Shown: piece after piece, positions 45,501-53,729 of the stretch
How positions within the stretch are numbered: position 1 is the stretch's first letter
Layout of the letters: every line of letters begins with the position of its first letter
NCBI GenBank assembly: GCA_964429355.1
Contig: CAYSCH010000002.1
Span: 1 to 64,000 of the forward strand
Direction: 5' to 3'
DNA length: 64,000 bases
From: JAAYAY01 sp964429355
Lineage (GTDB): Bacteria; Planctomycetota; Planctomycetia; Pirellulales; Thermoguttaceae
Notes under the pieces: model-generated
What the model was told of the DNA's origin: nothing
What the model saw: the letters and a program-made list of their open reading frames with translations, nothing else
The model's database searches: none
Translations under genes and position numbers: made by a program

Positions 45501-46840
45501 ACATGTCTTGCGCGGCGATTCGCCAAGTGAAAGGGGATTCTGCCAAGGCTCTGGCCGACTACAACGAGGCGGTTCGCGTCGGCGGTCCACAATACGGGGT
45601 GCCTTACCTGTACCGGGCCCGCTTTCACAGAGACCGAGGGAACTTCGACGAAGCCATGGCCGACTACAAGGATACATTCCGAGCCAGTCCGACGTGGCTT
45701 GGGGTTGTGGCCATCGACGAATCTGCAAGTATGTACCTGGACAAGGGTGACGTCGCAAGCGCGGCGGCCGTGTATGACCAGGTGAAGGACTTCGGAACGA
45801 ACCCTGATCTCCACAGGAATCGGGCTGAAGTACGTTTCCGCGCGCAACGCTACGCGGATGCGCTGGCCGACTTGGCCATAGTCGTCGAACTCATGCCGCA
45901 CGACACCCTCCTTTGGATTCCGCCGGAGCAGGTGGCGAAATGCCCGGATGAGCGTCTGCGCAAAGGGCTGCTCGAATTGGCCGATAAGACCATCGAAAAG
46001 ACCAAGGGGGCGGCAGAGGCTTACGCGACCCGGGCGCGCCTTCACGCCGCGTTCGGACAACCGGAAAAAGCCCTGGCCGATTTTGCCAAGGCCATCGAAT
46101 TAGAACCGAACAACCCTAAAGTGTGGAACCATCAGGTAATATTCCATGCAGAACAGGGGCAGTGGGAAAAGGTCTTGGCCGATTTCGACAAAGCCGTAGC
46201 GTTAAGACCAGAGCAAGCGAACCTGTGGTATCGCCGCGCCCTGGCCCGATTGGGCCAGGGACAGGCGGACCAGTACCGCAAGGACTGCGCCGAGATGCTC
46301 CAACGCTTCGGACAGACGACCAAGCCCAACGACGCCTATTGGGTGGCCTGGACCTGCGCACTTGCCCCAGACGCCATCAAGGACTGGCCGAAGGCGGTCG
46401 CCCTGGCCGAGAAGTCGGCCAAAAGCGATCCCCAGTCGGCGAGTTTCCTGAATACCCTTGGCGCGGTGCTATACCGCGCCGGGCGATTCGACGAGTCACT
46501 CCAACGGCTCACGGACGCCGACCGGTTCGCTAAGCAACCGAGTAGGAGCGATATGTCGTTGCCGGCCTACACCTGGTTCTTCCTGGCCATGGCCCATCAT
46601 CGTCTCGGGCATTCTGAGGAGGCGAAGCAGTGGCTCGACAAGGCCGAGGCCTGGACCGAGAAGGCTATCGCCGAGGCCGACCAAGGCATTGAGTTCATGC
46701 ACTGGAATCGCCGCCTGACGCTCAAGCTTCTCCGCGATGAGGCCGAAGCATTGCTCAAATCGGCCCCAGCACCCCAACCGCCCGATCCTGCTGCCAAAGA
46801 AAAGGAAAAACCCGAAGAAAAGCCGAACGCGGAAAGCTGA
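42590..46840 (+). CDS. Membrane Ser/Thr protein kinase with TPR domain
   Basis: A 1416-residue kinase. Residues about 20-75 are the short helical segment (YGQIAEQIQSAHRSGLPIDL onward) common to planctomycete kinases next to ECF genes. The kinase domain spans about 97-435: GRGGMGVVYEA, Lys127 in LALKVLP, HRDIKPSNLM (291-300), DFGLA (311-315). A polar insert of about 75 residues, unusual for the family, splits the lobes near 190-265. One membrane helix is at 459-478. The rest is a long array of TPR units such as SAWAYVARGGIYFDQGALYKS. The tail is charged. TPRs probably sense or bind a partner outside, and the kinase signals to the coupled sigma factor. Confidence 0.93.
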   Translation: MSDSAKDPRPPASQLSQSEDARYLLYGQIAEQIQSAHRSGLPIDLDALVAEHPDMAREIREFAAAMSLLAEVGPEEEGDCRGGEPETTSCLRGRLGDFRIVCEIGRGGMGVVYEAEQISLGRRLALKVLPFAATLDPRQLQRFRNEAQAAAALKHPHIVGIHSVGCERGVHYFAMEFIEGRTLAQLIEEVRHLAGLGETAGKAVEVSQVTQSMVAGQFSQDVRKPGDNDLTVAMDSIEPTTAQADETHRRATASDSTKGPHRTNDFFRLVAQLGIQAAEALDHAHQVGVVHRDIKPSNLMVDANRHLWITDFGLAITQTDPGLTMTGDIVGTLRYMSPEQALGDRRRMDHRTDVYSLGITLYEFLALQPAFGGDGRETLVRRLVEEDPPAPRSINPAIPRDLETIVLKATSKDPQQRYAVAQDLADDLKRFLADKPICARRATLGMRAVKWAKRHRPTVWSAIVLTVIAAVTAAGLAWNQHRQSVQLAADVGEHLAAADAFLQSADYPAVDRELAGARGRLETAGYGNGPLADEVTRLADELHARQQAIERFDQFQKLRHRIHSEMYAVDRTILDQAQGHCRSALDLYQVMASDSWKQPRDFQDLSPERQASLEEGLVELLFVSARLEIDESDGQTSAELQAAHRRAVDAFSKIQSIHKPIPAVYLWIAESWEALGEKTAAAQARAQAEALRPATAMDHFLLGEHHGQHGRLDQAVASYWQALARQPDHFLSLLAAGVALGELKKHESAEAMLTGAIAMNPQTVLGYVKRGASRLEQGRILLAQADFQKARTIDPDLAGALVRRASEFRTKGDFEKALAECSEAIRIDPKSAWAYVARGGIYFDQGALYKSIDDLNCAIRLDPGSVMAYWTRACVYRNMGRSAESLADAEECIRLDRKNALGYFGRGLVCMDRGELDKALADLNEGLRLCPNDSGAFCFRGDIYCHRGDLEKALSDFEKAVQLNPKNPWGYMSCAAIRQVKGDSAKALADYNEAVRVGGPQYGVPYLYRARFHRDRGNFDEAMADYKDTFRASPTWLGVVAIDESASMYLDKGDVASAAAVYDQVKDFGTNPDLHRNRAEVRFRAQRYADALADLAIVVELMPHDTLLWIPPEQVAKCPDERLRKGLLELADKTIEKTKGAAEAYATRARLHAAFGQPEKALADFAKAIELEPNNPKVWNHQVIFHAEQGQWEKVLADFDKAVALRPEQANLWYRRALARLGQGQADQYRKDCAEMLQRFGQTTKPNDAYWVAWTCALAPDAIKDWPKAVALAEKSAKSDPQSASFLNTLGAVLYRAGRFDESLQRLTDADRFAKQPSRSDMSLPAYTWFFLAMAHHRLGHSEEAKQWLDKAEAWTEKAIAEADQGIEFMHWNRRLTLKLLRDEAEALLKSAPAPQPPDPAAKEKEKPEEKPNAES

Positions 46841-47051
46841 AAGCGGCCCTCACCCGCGGGTGCGGAGCCAGTTCTGCGCTCCGAGTTCCGCTTTCCACTT
46901 CCCGCTTTAGAGAAAAGCGGCCAGGGAGGCCCAAGGCGCCAACCCGGTTCCTCCCCGGCCCGGTGTTCCCCAAACGCGGCTTGTACTGCGCGCTGAGGGC
47001 TCACGCTATTTCCATTTTACTCCCCCCGACCGTTCCCCAGGAGTCCCGACC

Positions 47052-47396
47052 ATGCCCGCCAGACTGTTCACCACGAGTCGTCCCGCTGACCGCGCCATGG
47101 GCCGTTCTTTTGCGAAGATTCGCCGCTCCTTGCCAAGTCGGCGTTTGAGCTTCGAGCCCCTCGAACTGCGGGCCCTGCTTGCGGGCCCCACGGCCGTTGC
47201 TTCCGTCGGCACGACGTTTTCGCCTCCTGAAATGCTGGAATTCGGCGGGGCAACAACTATCTTGACGATCGCGGCAGACCTCAACGGCGACCAGAACCTG
47301 GATCTGGTCGCGGTCAAAAGGCGATGGTATCATGCTCGACTCCTGTTGTACACAATTATGGATGGTCAGGTTCCACCCATCGGGGAGCGTAAGTGA
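47052..47396 (+). pseudogene. Truncated planctomycete secreted protein (FG-GAP start)
   Basis: The N-terminal 80 or so residues have the planctomycete export leader with RRLSFEPLELRALLAG, followed by the first unit of an FG-GAP/VCBS repeat (LTIAADLNGDQNLDLVAV). These proteins are usually thousands of residues long, but homology ends near 47310 and a short unrelated tail leads to a stop overlapping the start region of the next kinase gene. It is most likely a stump left by deletion or rearrangement. A ribosome site (CAGGAG) precedes the ATG. Confidence 0.7.
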
Positions 47397-47397
47397 C

Positions 47398-50199
47398 ATG
47401 CGTGACGACGAGAGACTTGTCGAACTGTTGGTCCGACGAGACGATTTGTTGGATCAGGGCCACAATGCCGCGCCTGAAGAAGTCTGTGCGGAGTTTCCCG
47501 AATTGATTGATGAATACAAGGCTCGTCTGGAATTCCTGAAGAAGATGGATTGGCTCTTCGAGACAGATGATGGGGAAGACGACGACTCCTTCACGTCGCC
47601 GAGGTTGGCACCTGTCGCCGTGAATGGCTCCCACCTACCGTCCTCTTCGCTTACCATTAAACAGCTCCTTCATGCCATCACTGAAAGTGGACTGATGACC
47701 GTAGAGGAAATCGAAGCGTTCCAACAGAGCGTTTCGGCCGATGCTGCCTCCGACACTCAGTCGCTTACCCGCGAACTGGTCCAGCGGCAGAAACTCACGC
47801 TCTACCAAGCATCTGTGCTGCTTGCAGAAAGGAGCGATCCTTTGCTCCTCGACAGGTATGTAATACTCGACACGCTTGATAGCGGTGGCATGGGGCTGGT
47901 GTTCAAGGCTCTGCACCGGTCGCTGGATCGAGTGGTTGCCTTGAAAACCCTGCCGCCGTCCGCTCTCAATTCGGAAGAAAAGGTCAAACGCTTCCAGCGG
48001 GAAGTCAAGACAGCAGCGAGGCTGTCTCACCCGAACATCGTGACGACCTACGATGCCCACGAATCCAATGGGATTCATTTCTTGGTAATGGAATATATAA
48101 AGGGCAAGGATCTTGGCAAGGTTGTCAAAACAAATGGTCCCTTGCCAGTTGCCACAGCAGTGGACTATATCCTTCAAGCCGCACGCGGTTTGGAACATGC
48201 TCATGCTCAGGGCATCGTCCACCGAGACATCAAGCCCGGCAATCTGCTGCTGGATGCCGCTGGTACAGTCAGGGTGCTGGATATGGGACTCGCCCGGCTA
48301 GAAACACCTGGCGATGCGTCGATGGAAACGGAAGCGGAACTAACAGCAGTCGATGGCGTGATGGGAACGGTCGCTTACATGTCACCGGAGCAGGCAGCAA
48401 GCACCCACGATGCCGACGCTCGCAGCGACATTTACAGCCTTGGCTGTACTCTCTATCACCTTCTGAACGGCAAGCCGCCTTACTGGGAGTATACGCAAAT
48501 CAAGACGATTCTCGCCCATCGTGAGAAGCCGATTCCGCCATTGAGTGAAGGTCGAAGTGATGCGACGGAAGATTTGATCGTTGTTTATCGTCGCATGATG
48601 GCGAAGAAGCCGGAAGATCGCTACCAGTCGATCACGGAAGTGATTGAGGCGTTGATCGCTTGCCAGGTGGCGGAAGATGAGCCGGTTTCTGTTCGGGTGG
48701 GTCTTACCGGGAAGAACGTGTCTGGTGACGAGCCTAGGGTCGTTAACAAGCCCTCGGGCGAAGGATCATGGCGGCGCTGGATCGCCGGAGCTCTTGGGAT
48801 CGCTTTTCTGACAGCGGCTGTTATGTCCGGTATCGTCGTCAGGATACTCAAGCCCGAAGGAATCCTCGTAGTCGAGATCAACGAGCCTGACGCAGTGATC
48901 CAGGTATTGGACGAAGAAGGCACGGTGGAGATTGAACGTAAGGGCGAGGCGGGGAAACTCTCCATTTCCGTTGATCCGGGCAAGCATCAATTGCGGGTGA
49001 ACAAGAACGGTTTCTCGTTGTTTACCACGGTATTTGAAATTGAGTCGGGCCGTGAGAAGGTGATCCGGGCGTGGTTGGAGCCGCTGACAACCAAGGCGGA
49101 TTCGGTGTTCCCACCCCTCGCCATCGCCCCTTTCCTTGCAGAGGAGGCCAAGCAGCATCAACAGCGGTGGGCCGACCATTTGGGCGTGCCGGTCGAGTTT
49201 GAGAACTCGATAGGAATGAAAGTGCTTATGATCCCACCCGGAGAATTCATGATGGGGTCGCCGGACTCTGTTGCGGATGACGACGGCCGCGAGAAGCCGC
49301 AACACAAAGTCCGGATCACGAAACCGTTTTGCTTAGCCACACATGAGGTAACTGTCGGTCACTTCAAGGCGTTTGTGGAAGCCACTGCTTACAAGACCGA
49401 TGCGGAAATGGCTGATGAAAATAACGACTGGAGGAATCCGGGCTTTGAGCAAAGCGATGCCCATCCCGTGGTGTGGGTGTCATGGAATGACGCTGTGTCC
49501 TATTGCGAATGGCTCAGTAACAAGGAAGGACAAACCTATCGCCTGCCAACGGAAGCCGAGTGGGAGTTCTCGTGCCGATCCGGGAGCATGACGACGTGGT
49601 GGTTCGGCGAGAATGAGGGGGAACTGAGAGAATACGCCTGGTGTGGAAGCGACGGAGGCGATTTTACGAAACCAGTGGGGCAGAAGATGCCGAATGGATT
49701 TGGTCTGTTTGACATCTACGGGAATGTTCGTGAATGGTGTTCCGACCGGTACGAGCGAGACTACTACAAGGAATCCCCGGTGAATGATCCAGAAGGCCCG
49801 TCCAGCGGAGACAGACGTGTATTTCGGGGCGGATCGTTCGGACTTATACCATGGTACGTCCGCTCTGCCGCTCGTGATGGAACTCTCCCGTGGCATCGTG
49901 GCGACCTTGTTGGCCTCCGTCCCGTCCAGACCATCCCGCTCGGTCACCTCACCCTCAGCATCACCGAACCGAACGCCACGGTCTCCTTCGACAACGGGCA
50001 ATCCAGCTTCAGGATGTCCGACGCCCCCCAGCCACTCGAAACCGTGCTCCTTGAAGGCAAGCACGTCGTCGAAGTGACGAAAGCTGGTTTTAAGGCGTTC
50101 ACGACGAAAGTCTACGTCGTAGCGGACGGGCGGGAGACGATTGAAGTTCGGTTGGATCCTGTGGCGGCTAAAGCTGGTACCGCTGATGCTGAGCGTTGA
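47398..50199 (+). CDS. Membrane Ser/Thr kinase with PEGA and SUMF1-like domains
   Basis: A 933-residue protein. The kinase domain is at about 153-420: DSGGMGLVFKA, Lys183, HRDIKPGNLL (275-284), with DMGLA replacing DFGLA (295-299). One membrane helix is at 461-480. A PEGA-like domain (about 490-560), a SUMF1/FGE-fold domain (about 598-845: NSIGMKVLMIPPGEFMMGS, RLPTEAEWEFSCRSG, NVREWCSDRYE, RGGSF) and a second PEGA-like domain (about 850-925) follow. The SUMF1 end reads VGLRPV, without the catalytic Cys of formylglycine-generating enzyme, so it probably binds ligands. The ATG at 47398 follows GGGGAG. Confidence 0.92.
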   Translation: MRDDERLVELLVRRDDLLDQGHNAAPEEVCAEFPELIDEYKARLEFLKKMDWLFETDDGEDDDSFTSPRLAPVAVNGSHLPSSSLTIKQLLHAITESGLMTVEEIEAFQQSVSADAASDTQSLTRELVQRQKLTLYQASVLLAERSDPLLLDRYVILDTLDSGGMGLVFKALHRSLDRVVALKTLPPSALNSEEKVKRFQREVKTAARLSHPNIVTTYDAHESNGIHFLVMEYIKGKDLGKVVKTNGPLPVATAVDYILQAARGLEHAHAQGIVHRDIKPGNLLLDAAGTVRVLDMGLARLETPGDASMETEAELTAVDGVMGTVAYMSPEQAASTHDADARSDIYSLGCTLYHLLNGKPPYWEYTQIKTILAHREKPIPPLSEGRSDATEDLIVVYRRMMAKKPEDRYQSITEVIEALIACQVAEDEPVSVRVGLTGKNVSGDEPRVVNKPSGEGSWRRWIAGALGIAFLTAAVMSGIVVRILKPEGILVVEINEPDAVIQVLDEEGTVEIERKGEAGKLSISVDPGKHQLRVNKNGFSLFTTVFEIESGREKVIRAWLEPLTTKADSVFPPLAIAPFLAEEAKQHQQRWADHLGVPVEFENSIGMKVLMIPPGEFMMGSPDSVADDDGREKPQHKVRITKPFCLATHEVTVGHFKAFVEATAYKTDAEMADENNDWRNPGFEQSDAHPVVWVSWNDAVSYCEWLSNKEGQTYRLPTEAEWEFSCRSGSMTTWWFGENEGELREYAWCGSDGGDFTKPVGQKMPNGFGLFDIYGNVREWCSDRYERDYYKESPVNDPEGPSSGDRRVFRGGSFGLIPWYVRSAARDGTLPWHRGDLVGLRPVQTIPLGHLTLSITEPNATVSFDNGQSSFRMSDAPQPLETVLLEGKHVVEVTKAGFKAFTTKVYVVADGRETIEVRLDPVAAKAGTADAER

Positions 50200-50355
50200 G
50201 TAGGAGAATTGGCGATCTCGGTTGGAGGTGTCGCTGTTGATACACCCACGTAACAATAGAACCTTGTCACTTCTTACCAGCGTAGATGGCGGATTAGCGG
50301 AGATTCAGGATGCTCTCAACCAAGTGAACCCGGCTAACGCATGAAAGGTCTTATC

Positions 50356-50462
50356 ATGTCCTCGCCTGAAGCCGCCAATTCGTTCCCGGGACAAATCCAC
50401 GGTGCGGACCGTTTCCGAGACAAGGTCGGGGATCTCTACGCCAAAGTGGACGCCTCCCTCTG
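50356..50462 (+). pseudogene. Gene start cut by the IS element
   Basis: A frame beginning ATG at 50356 reads SSPEAANSFPGQIHGADRFRD and on for about 35 codons until the left IS end at 50463. No continuation is recognised on the right side of the IS. I do not recognise the protein. Confidence 0.35.
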
Positions 50463-50529
50463 TGTCAACATGAGTGAGACAACAGCCTCCCGATTTATTA
50501 GAGTAGAGGGCGAAGGAGGCGAAAGCTGA

Positions 50530-52167
50530 ATGAACGAGCGACGATTTCCTGGAACTGAACGAGAAATGCCGAGTCCGGAAGTGGCGGAAAAGCCTGTCCG
50601 GCGACGATTTACGGCGGAGTACAAGCTGGGGATCCTGGCCGAGGCGGATGCCTGCACCGAGCGGGGGTCGTTAGGCGAGTTGCTCCGCCGCGAGGGGCTT
50701 TACTCGTCCCATTTGGGAACATGGCAGAAACAGCGTGAGGAGGGAGTCCTGGCGGGCTTGTCGCCTAAGCGGCGAGGCCGGAAGCCAAAGGCGAAGAACC
50801 CCCTGGCCGACGAAGTTGCACGCCTGGAACGAGAGAATGAGCGTCTGAGGGCGAAACTCCGCCAGGCGGAGTTGGTCATCGACGTTCAAAAAAAAGTCTC
50901 CGAGATGCTGAACATACNNNNNNNNNNCTGCCGGGCGATGGGTGTCAGCCGAGCGACCCTGTACCGACGGCGTAACCCGGCACAGCCGGCGAGCGAGACG
51001 CGAGCCAAGAATCGCCAGCCTCGCGCGCTGGATGCCGAGCAGCGTCAAGCCGTGCTCGATGTCCTGCACTCGGAGCGGTTTGTCGATCGGGCGCCGGCAG
51101 CGGTCTTCGCGGCCTTACTCGACGAAGGAGTGTACCATTGCTCGACTCGGACGATGTATCGGATCCTGCAGGATGCGGACGAAGTTCGTGAACGGCGTAA
51201 TCAGTTGCGGCACCCGAGCTACAAGAAGCCGGAGCTGCTGGCCACAGGGCCCAATCAAGTCTGGTCGTGGGACATCACCAAGCTGCTGGGGCCGGCCAAA
51301 TGGACCTACTACTACCTGTACGTAATCCTCGATATTTTCAGCCGCTACGCGGTCGGGTGGATGCTGGCTTCTCGGGAAAGCGCCGATCTGGCCAAGCGGT
51401 TGATTCGTGAAAGCATCGAGAAGCAGGCGTTAGATGCAGATACCCTGGTAATTCACAGCGACCGCGGACCGTCGATGACGTCGCATACGGTGGCCCAACT
51501 GATGGCCACGCTGGGAGTGACGAAATCGCACAGCCGTCCTCACGTGTCCAACGACAACCCGTTCTCTGAGAGCCAGTTCAAGACGCTGAAGTACCGGCCG
51601 GAATTTCCCGATCGCTTTGGCTGCCAGGAAGACGCACACGGCTTCTGCCAAGGCTTCTTCCACTGGTACAACGAGGAGCATTACCACTCCGGAATCGGCA
51701 TGCTGACGCCCGCTTCGGTCCACTACGGCCAGGCCGCGAAGATCCTGGAAGTTCGCCAACAGGTCCTTGCGGCAGCTTATGCGAAACACCCAGAGCGATT
51801 TGTGAACAAACCACCCGCACCGCTGGCGTTGCCACAAGCGGTCTGGATCAATCCACCAACCGCGACACAAGACCAACAAAAAGGGCTTCCGGTGATGTTG
51901 GATCCCCAGAAGCCCGATGCACCTTCGGCGCACCCTCGATCCGGTTATCCCTCGCCAGGTTGCGTCCCCGCAGAGCCTGACTCCGTTTCACCGGACAACG
52001 CTACCATAACCGATTCAGCCCCCACGACACAACCACCCTCGGACACCCGAGCCATTCCTCAAAAAATCCCGGGGGCGTGGGGGCTGGCCCCCACACCCAA
52101 ACAAAACTGCTCGCGAAGCGAGACCAACTACACTATTTCCAACTCGCTGTTGTCTCAAAAGGGTTGA
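50530..52167 (+). CDS. IS3-family transposase (contains assembly gap)
   Basis: The first 130 residues are the OrfA-type part: an HTH segment (RRRFTAEYKLGILAEADAC) and a leucine-zipper-like coil (LERENERLRAKLRQAELVIDVQKK). After ten N, the OrfB-type integrase core has the DDE residues in WSWDITK, IHSDRGPSM and NPFSESQFKTLKY. The A-rich run at 50888-50895 sits where many IS3 members shift frame by -1. Here the frames are joined only through the gap, so one or two native frames cannot be decided. The C-terminal tail of about 120 residues is unusually long and Pro/Ser-rich. Confidence 0.85.
   Translation: MNERRFPGTEREMPSPEVAEKPVRRRFTAEYKLGILAEADACTERGSLGELLRREGLYSSHLGTWQKQREEGVLAGLSPKRRGRKPKAKNPLADEVARLERENERLRAKLRQAELVIDVQKKVSEMLNIXXXXCRAMGVSRATLYRRRNPAQPASETRAKNRQPRALDAEQRQAVLDVLHSERFVDRAPAAVFAALLDEGVYHCSTRTMYRILQDADEVRERRNQLRHPSYKKPELLATGPNQVWSWDITKLLGPAKWTYYYLYVILDIFSRYAVGWMLASRESADLAKRLIRESIEKQALDADTLVIHSDRGPSMTSHTVAQLMATLGVTKSHSRPHVSNDNPFSESQFKTLKYRPEFPDRFGCQEDAHGFCQGFFHWYNEEHYHSGIGMLTPASVHYGQAAKILEVRQQVLAAAYAKHPERFVNKPPAPLALPQAVWINPPTATQDQQKGLPVMLDPQKPDAPSAHPRSGYPSPGCVPAEPDSVSPDNATITDSAPTTQPPSDTRAIPQKIPGAWGLAPTPKQNCSRSETNYTISNSLLSQKG
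50918..50927. other. Assembly gap (10 N) inside the transposase
   Basis: Ten N between the OrfA-like and OrfB-like parts; probably about 30-40 codons of the transposase are missing. Confidence 0.99.
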
Positions 52168-52211
52168 CACGTTCCGCCTTCCTGGGTAAGATCCGGACGC
52201 TCAGGCAGGCC

Positions 52212-53405
52212 ATGAGAACAGTACTCATCCTCATCGTTGGGGGTGTACTAGCCTCTGGTGGTTGTGGCAAGTCCAAGGAGGCGAACTTGCCTGCCCGAAA
52301 TGAACCGGCTGAGCTGCAGGCAGTTCAGGCCGGAGGGGTTGCGGAGCAGAGAGGACCCAAAAATGATAGACTCACTGACAACAGGGAGAAGGCTCGGGAA
52401 GATGAGTTCAGAACTTGGAGGGATACTACCGGCAAATTCAAGGTTGAAGCTGCATTCATCGACTTCAGGGACGGGAAAGTGCAATTAACAAAGGAAGATG
52501 GGAGCATAGTGAACGTGCCGGTTCAAAAGCTCAGTGAAAATGATCAAAAGTATGTGACACAGCGAACGAGCACATCCGTTAAGCAGCCGCCGGTCGTGGT
52601 GCATTTGGCGAGCGCAGATGAGAGGGCCGATTGCCTTGCCTATGCCGATTTCATCACCGAGTATCTTGACCGTCAAATCGCCGAGGAGGAGTTTCGCCGC
52701 GACGATAACGTTCTTGGTACTCCGGGTATGCCTACGGGTAGACCACTTAGCAGGAAGGCAACCAAGACTAATCTCGTAACTGGTGAGACCCTTCACCTCG
52801 ATCGCAGCTATGCCTACGGTGACGACGGCACTGCCACGGTGAGAGACAGGTCCACCACGACTCACACAAATCCGAACGCGAAAACCTACACGTATGACCT
52901 CACGGAGAAGCTGGACTACCGGGATTGTGAAGTATCTATTAGGGGCTTCATAAGAGATTCCACAGGTCAGAGGTTAGATGTGGAACGGACCTGGAACCGT
53001 GACATCATGGAGGAGCCTCTCAAGATTACGCACAAGCTGACTACTAGCCACCCGGGCGCAAAGGCTTGTCGCTGTGACCTAACGGAAACACGCGACTACT
53101 TGGGCCGCACGTCAAGACTAGTGGGAACCATCGCATACTCCACGGGTGAAACGCTTAATCTGAATCGCACCTACAAGTATGACGAGAATCGCGCGGTTAT
53201 TATCATCACAGATAATTCAAGTACTAGCCACAAGTCGGCAAACGCGAAGACCTATAAGTACGACTTAATAGAGAAGCACGGCGATTGTCGCCGCAAACTG
53301 ACACTTGAAGGAACGATTACAGACTCCAATGGTGGTGTAATGCGGGTACAACGTAGGTGGGAGTACAGTCCTACCAACGGCTCAGTGACGGTTGTGGACC
53401 AGTGA
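52212..53405 (+). CDS. SHD1-domain lipoprotein with internal repeats
   Basis: A 397-residue protein. The leader ends in ASGGC, a fair lipobox (Cys near residue 18). An SHD1 domain is at about 66-115: FRTWRDTTGKFKVEAAFIDF, then DGKVQLTKEDGSIVNVPVQKLSENDQKYV. SHD1 (Sla1 homology 1) domains are common in planctomycete secreted proteins. The C-terminal half has about three diverged repeats of 60-65 residues, each with a YxYDLTEK-like start and a TGETLxLxRTYxY-like strand (about residues 175-395). The function is unknown. It begins 43 bases after the IS right end. Confidence 0.75.
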   Translation: MRTVLILIVGGVLASGGCGKSKEANLPARNEPAELQAVQAGGVAEQRGPKNDRLTDNREKAREDEFRTWRDTTGKFKVEAAFIDFRDGKVQLTKEDGSIVNVPVQKLSENDQKYVTQRTSTSVKQPPVVVHLASADERADCLAYADFITEYLDRQIAEEEFRRDDNVLGTPGMPTGRPLSRKATKTNLVTGETLHLDRSYAYGDDGTATVRDRSTTTHTNPNAKTYTYDLTEKLDYRDCEVSIRGFIRDSTGQRLDVERTWNRDIMEEPLKITHKLTTSHPGAKACRCDLTETRDYLGRTSRLVGTIAYSTGETLNLNRTYKYDENRAVIIITDNSSTSHKSANAKTYKYDLIEKHGDCRRKLTLEGTITDSNGGVMRVQRRWEYSPTNGSVTVVDQ

Positions 53406-53729
53406 GTGTCGTGAGTGCGAAGGTTGCCCGCCGCAATCATTCTGTGCAAATCCGAAAATGCCAAACACCAGAATGCTTCAGCTGATGAATCGCAGTTGGA
53501 TAGCTCTTGCAGATGTACTTGTTGGGACCGCACGTTCTAGCCGTCAAGAAGCCTGTTATCATTGGCAACTTTTGCGCAGAGGATTCACACAACACGGATG
53601 CCGTGTTATGGACAGATAAACGCTTGCCCAATTCATGGGATCATCGCCAGGTGGATCTTGCGATAGGCGCCGGCTTACGGCAACACCTGCGATTCGCTTG
53701 GGAGTAATTACTCTCGGAAGGAAGTTCTC
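53406..53729. other. Intergenic region without a recognised gene
   Basis: About 320 bases between the two SHD1 genes. A 60-codon frame (53507-53707, LGPHVLAVKKPVIIGNFCAE) ends close to the next gene but lacks a clear start and recognisable homology, so it may be a remnant. Confidence 0.4.

Larger units (their letters stand above)
50463..52169 (+). mobile_element. IS3-family insertion sequence
   Basis: A 1.7-kb element (with a gap) bounded by 23-base imperfect terminal inverted repeats. The left end is TGTCAACATGAGTGAGACAACAG read in two parts: TGTCAAC, then after five variable bases TGAGACAACAG (50463-50485). The right end is its complement at 52147-52169, 18 of 23 bases matching. It contains one transposase gene. 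No target-site duplication is apparent at the two flanks, which may be because the two halves were scaffolded from different copies across the internal gap. Confidence 0.8.

Noticed and set aside
32300..47040. Second copy of the tRNA-Gln 3' end as an attachment site
   Set aside because: The closest match is GTTCCCCAG near 47033, only nine bases, within a different context; too short to count.
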